DNA from: an uncultured Psychrobacter sp.
GTDB lineage: Bacteria; Pseudomonadota; Gammaproteobacteria; Pseudomonadales; Moraxellaceae
DNA: 64,000 nucleotides
Reading direction: 5' to 3'
Assembly (NCBI GenBank): GCA_947501045.1
Contig: CANMUI010000002.1
Coordinates: forward strand, 353,211 to 417,210
In this document: piece by piece, positions 62,435 to 64,000 of the stretch
Position numbering within the stretch: the stretch's first letter is position 1
Layout of the letters: every line of letters starts with the position of its first letter
Program-made: the position numbers and the translations under genes
The notes under the pieces: model-generated
Seen by the model: only the letters and a program-made list of their open reading frames with translations
Database searches by the model: none
Told to the model about the DNA's origin: nothing

Positions 62435-63544
62435 ATGAAAACCAAACTTTGTGAAACTAGGCTTTGTAAAACTAAGCTCTACAAACATAAGCCCTCTACT
62501 AGAATCACTTTGGCTACTGTAATTGCTGTGTTCGGCATGACCTTAGCGGGTTGCTCTAATAATGAGCAAACCGCTACCAACGGTGGTTCAGATGAAGTCA
62601 CTACGCTTAGATTTTCTCACTTTCTGACGGCCACTGACAATATCAATACCGAAGGCTTTGAGCCTTGGGCGCAAAAGATTGAAGAGGAGTCAAATGGTCG
62701 CCTAAAAGTTGAGATCTATCCCTCCTCCACCTTAAGTGAGGCAGGCGCTACTTATGACGCGTCTGCTAAAGGGACTATCGATATCGGTATGCAAGTACAA
62801 GGTTATACCGCTGGGCGTTTCCCACTCACACAAATAGTAGAGCTGCCCGGTATATCTAACACCGGACAGCAGCAAACCTGCATACTATATAAGCTCTATG
62901 ATGATGGTGTCATCTCAGATGAATACGCCGATACCCATCTCATATCTTTAATGGGCACAGGACAAGGTGCGCTGCATACTGTGGACACACCTATTCGCAA
63001 GCCTGAAGATATGAAAGGTATGCGTATCCGCCAGCCCTCTGTGGTTGCAAGCCACGTTATCGATGCTCTAGATGCAGCTCCTATTGGTCTGCCTATGGGT
63101 GATGTTTATACTTCATTGCAGCGCGGCGTCATCGATGGCATGGCCGTTACGTGGCAACCTATTCAGGCTTTTCGTCTCGATGAGATGCTCAATACTCATA
63201 CCAATATTCCCTTTTATAACTCCACGATTGTAATGTCTATGAATAAGGACAAATACAACAGTCTACCTGACGACCTTAAAAAGGTTATCGACGATAATTC
63301 CGGAATAGAGGTGTCCACTCGTATCGCCAAGATATTTGATGATAGCAATGCCGAAGTTATGGCTGCAGCTCGCGCTAGAGGCGATACGATGATCGATATC
63401 CCTGATCCTTTGAATGATCCTGATTGGAGAGAGCCTCTACTCGATGGCACTCAAAGATATCTTAATGAAGTTGCAGAAAAAGGTTTGGACGGTGAAGCGG
63501 TTTACGAGCAAGTAAAAGCCGCGAGCGCCGCCTGCAAAGTCTAA
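62435..63544 (+). CDS. TRAP transporter substrate-binding lipoprotein (DctP family), copy 2
   Basis: It is 369 aa from ATG 62435, chosen by analogy with copy 1 (AAAGGA seven bases upstream). It has a lipobox in MTLAGC. It is colinear with copy 1 over the full mature length and, by eye, about four of five residues agree. Differences cluster in the signal region, which has an extra imperfect repeat (LCETRLCKTKLYK), and around the ligand pocket (GAAPVGIPASDTY against DAAPIGLPMGDVY). This is a tandem duplication with possible change of ligand. Confidence 0.9.
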   Translation: MKTKLCETRLCKTKLYKHKPSTRITLATVIAVFGMTLAGCSNNEQTATNGGSDEVTTLRFSHFLTATDNINTEGFEPWAQKIEEESNGRLKVEIYPSSTLSEAGATYDASAKGTIDIGMQVQGYTAGRFPLTQIVELPGISNTGQQQTCILYKLYDDGVISDEYADTHLISLMGTGQGALHTVDTPIRKPEDMKGMRIRQPSVVASHVIDALDAAPIGLPMGDVYTSLQRGVIDGMAVTWQPIQAFRLDEMLNTHTNIPFYNSTIVMSMNKDKYNSLPDDLKKVIDDNSGIEVSTRIAKIFDDSNAEVMAAARARGDTMIDIPDPLNDPDWREPLLDGTQRYLNEVAEKGLDGEAVYEQVKAASAACKV

Positions 63545-63563
63545 CTTATTAGAGGAACCCCTT

Positions 63564-64000
63564 ATGAGCGCTATGGTTAGCCTCAGCACCCTCATCTCCC
63601 GAGTGTGTCAATTCATCGGCGGCATCAGTCTGGTTATCATTGTCTTGGTCACCATTCTTGATGTTGTCGCCCGTTACATCTTCAAGCTTACCGGCGGCGA
63701 GATTGGCTTTACCGTCAAAGGCAGCGTTGAGATCGTCTCCTACTTCATGCTTTTTGCCCTACTTGCCGCCTTTGCCGCCTACGTCGAGCGCTCGCAAATC
63801 ATCGTCGACGTCTTTACTCAAAAGATGTCCAAAGCCGTCAAAGGCTACATGATGGGCGTCTTTATGATGGGCTTTTTCTTACTGGGCATTGTTTTTGCGT
63901 GGGGTCTGTATGAAAGTGCCATAGACGCCATGGAATTTGGCAAAGTCACCCAAGATTTGCGCATCTCCATGATGCCCATCTATCTTATCAGTTCAGTACT
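63564..64000 (+). CDS. TRAP transporter small permease DctQ (partial, runs off the window)
   Basis: ATG 63564 follows AGAGGA, 19 bases after copy 2. Hydrophobic segments at about residues 14-36, 50-72 and 88-115, the loop VVARYIF and the block YVERSQIIVDVF are typical of DctQ. The coding sequence looks richer in C-ending codons than the genes upstream. The large subunit DctM should lie to the right. Confidence 0.88.
   Translation, partial: MSAMVSLSTLISRVCQFIGGISLVIIVLVTILDVVARYIFKLTGGEIGFTVKGSVEIVSYFMLFALLAAFAAYVERSQIIVDVFTQKMSKAVKGYMMGVFMMGFFLLGIVFAWGLYESAIDAMEFGKVTQDLRISMMPIYLISSV

Noticed and set aside
1..64000. CRISPR arrays, rRNA genes and riboswitches
   Set aside because: No regularly spaced repeats, no rRNA sequence and no known riboswitch core was found; the only RNA gene supported is tRNA-Gly.

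Overview
The window looks like a chromosomal segment of a psychrotolerant or marine gammaproteobacterium of the Moraxellaceae, most likely Psychrobacter. This is inferred from the moderate to low GC, the DcaP-like porin, the DUF1244 protein, the parvulin and the style of aromatic-acid gene clusters. No 16S rRNA gene is present to settle it.

Layout. 1-3.4 kb: the 3' end of a biotinyl-domain gene with a strong terminator, a Tsx-type outer-membrane channel, an indolepyruvate/2-oxoacid decarboxylase, and a tRNA-Gly(GCC) with clear promoter and terminator. 3.4-22.2 kb: an apparent defence island. It begins in the terminator of tRNA-Gly and ends at an exact 33-base repeat of part of that terminator (3433-3465 and 22209-22241). 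It holds a parvulin, three poorly characterised genes, an McrBC pair whose McrB carries an EVE-like N-terminal domain, a type I restriction set in the order hsdR-hsdS-hsdM, and a very large NERD nuclease / double protein kinase / SF1 helicase protein (1681 aa) followed one base later by an unrecognised 468-aa partner. The last two genes are the best candidate for an under-described defence module. No integrase is visible.

22.4-32.3 kb: housekeeping-type genes (DUF1244, SRPBCC, GST), the trehalose pair otsB-otsA, then a tightly coupled cassette of acyl-CoA-dehydrogenase-like protein, PIG-L deacetylase, methyltransferase and family 2 glycosyltransferase, and an alpha/beta hydrolase. 32.3-48.2 kb: a long leftward array of 15 genes that reads as an aromatic-compound pathway: Rieske ferredoxin, small accessory protein, Rieske oxygenase, dihydrodiol-type SDR, extradiol-type VOC dioxygenase, ferredoxin reductase, MFS importer, cupin, ring-fission-type hydrolase, SDR, aspartate-dehydrogenase-like enzyme, aldehyde dehydrogenase, ThDP enzyme, porin and serine-type sulfatase. 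A divergent IclR regulator stands at its head, with a good sigma70-like promoter and a dyad between them. The substrate cannot be named from sequence.

48.7-64 kb: IclR, class II aldolase, hydrolase, ChrR-like cupin, ArfB, CitE-like lyase, double UspA, then a tyrosine-catabolism block (aromatic aminotransferase, NhaC-type transporter, HPPD, fumarylacetoacetase, a single-domain VOC protein). This block ends in a truncated FAD monooxygenase and a TRAP transporter with two tandem, closely related substrate-binding lipoproteins and the start of the small permease. Homogentisate dioxygenase and maleylacetoacetate isomerase are not in the window. A recurring oddity of the 35-48 kb array is short (12-17 base) tandem duplication at gene 3' ends, several including the stop codon.
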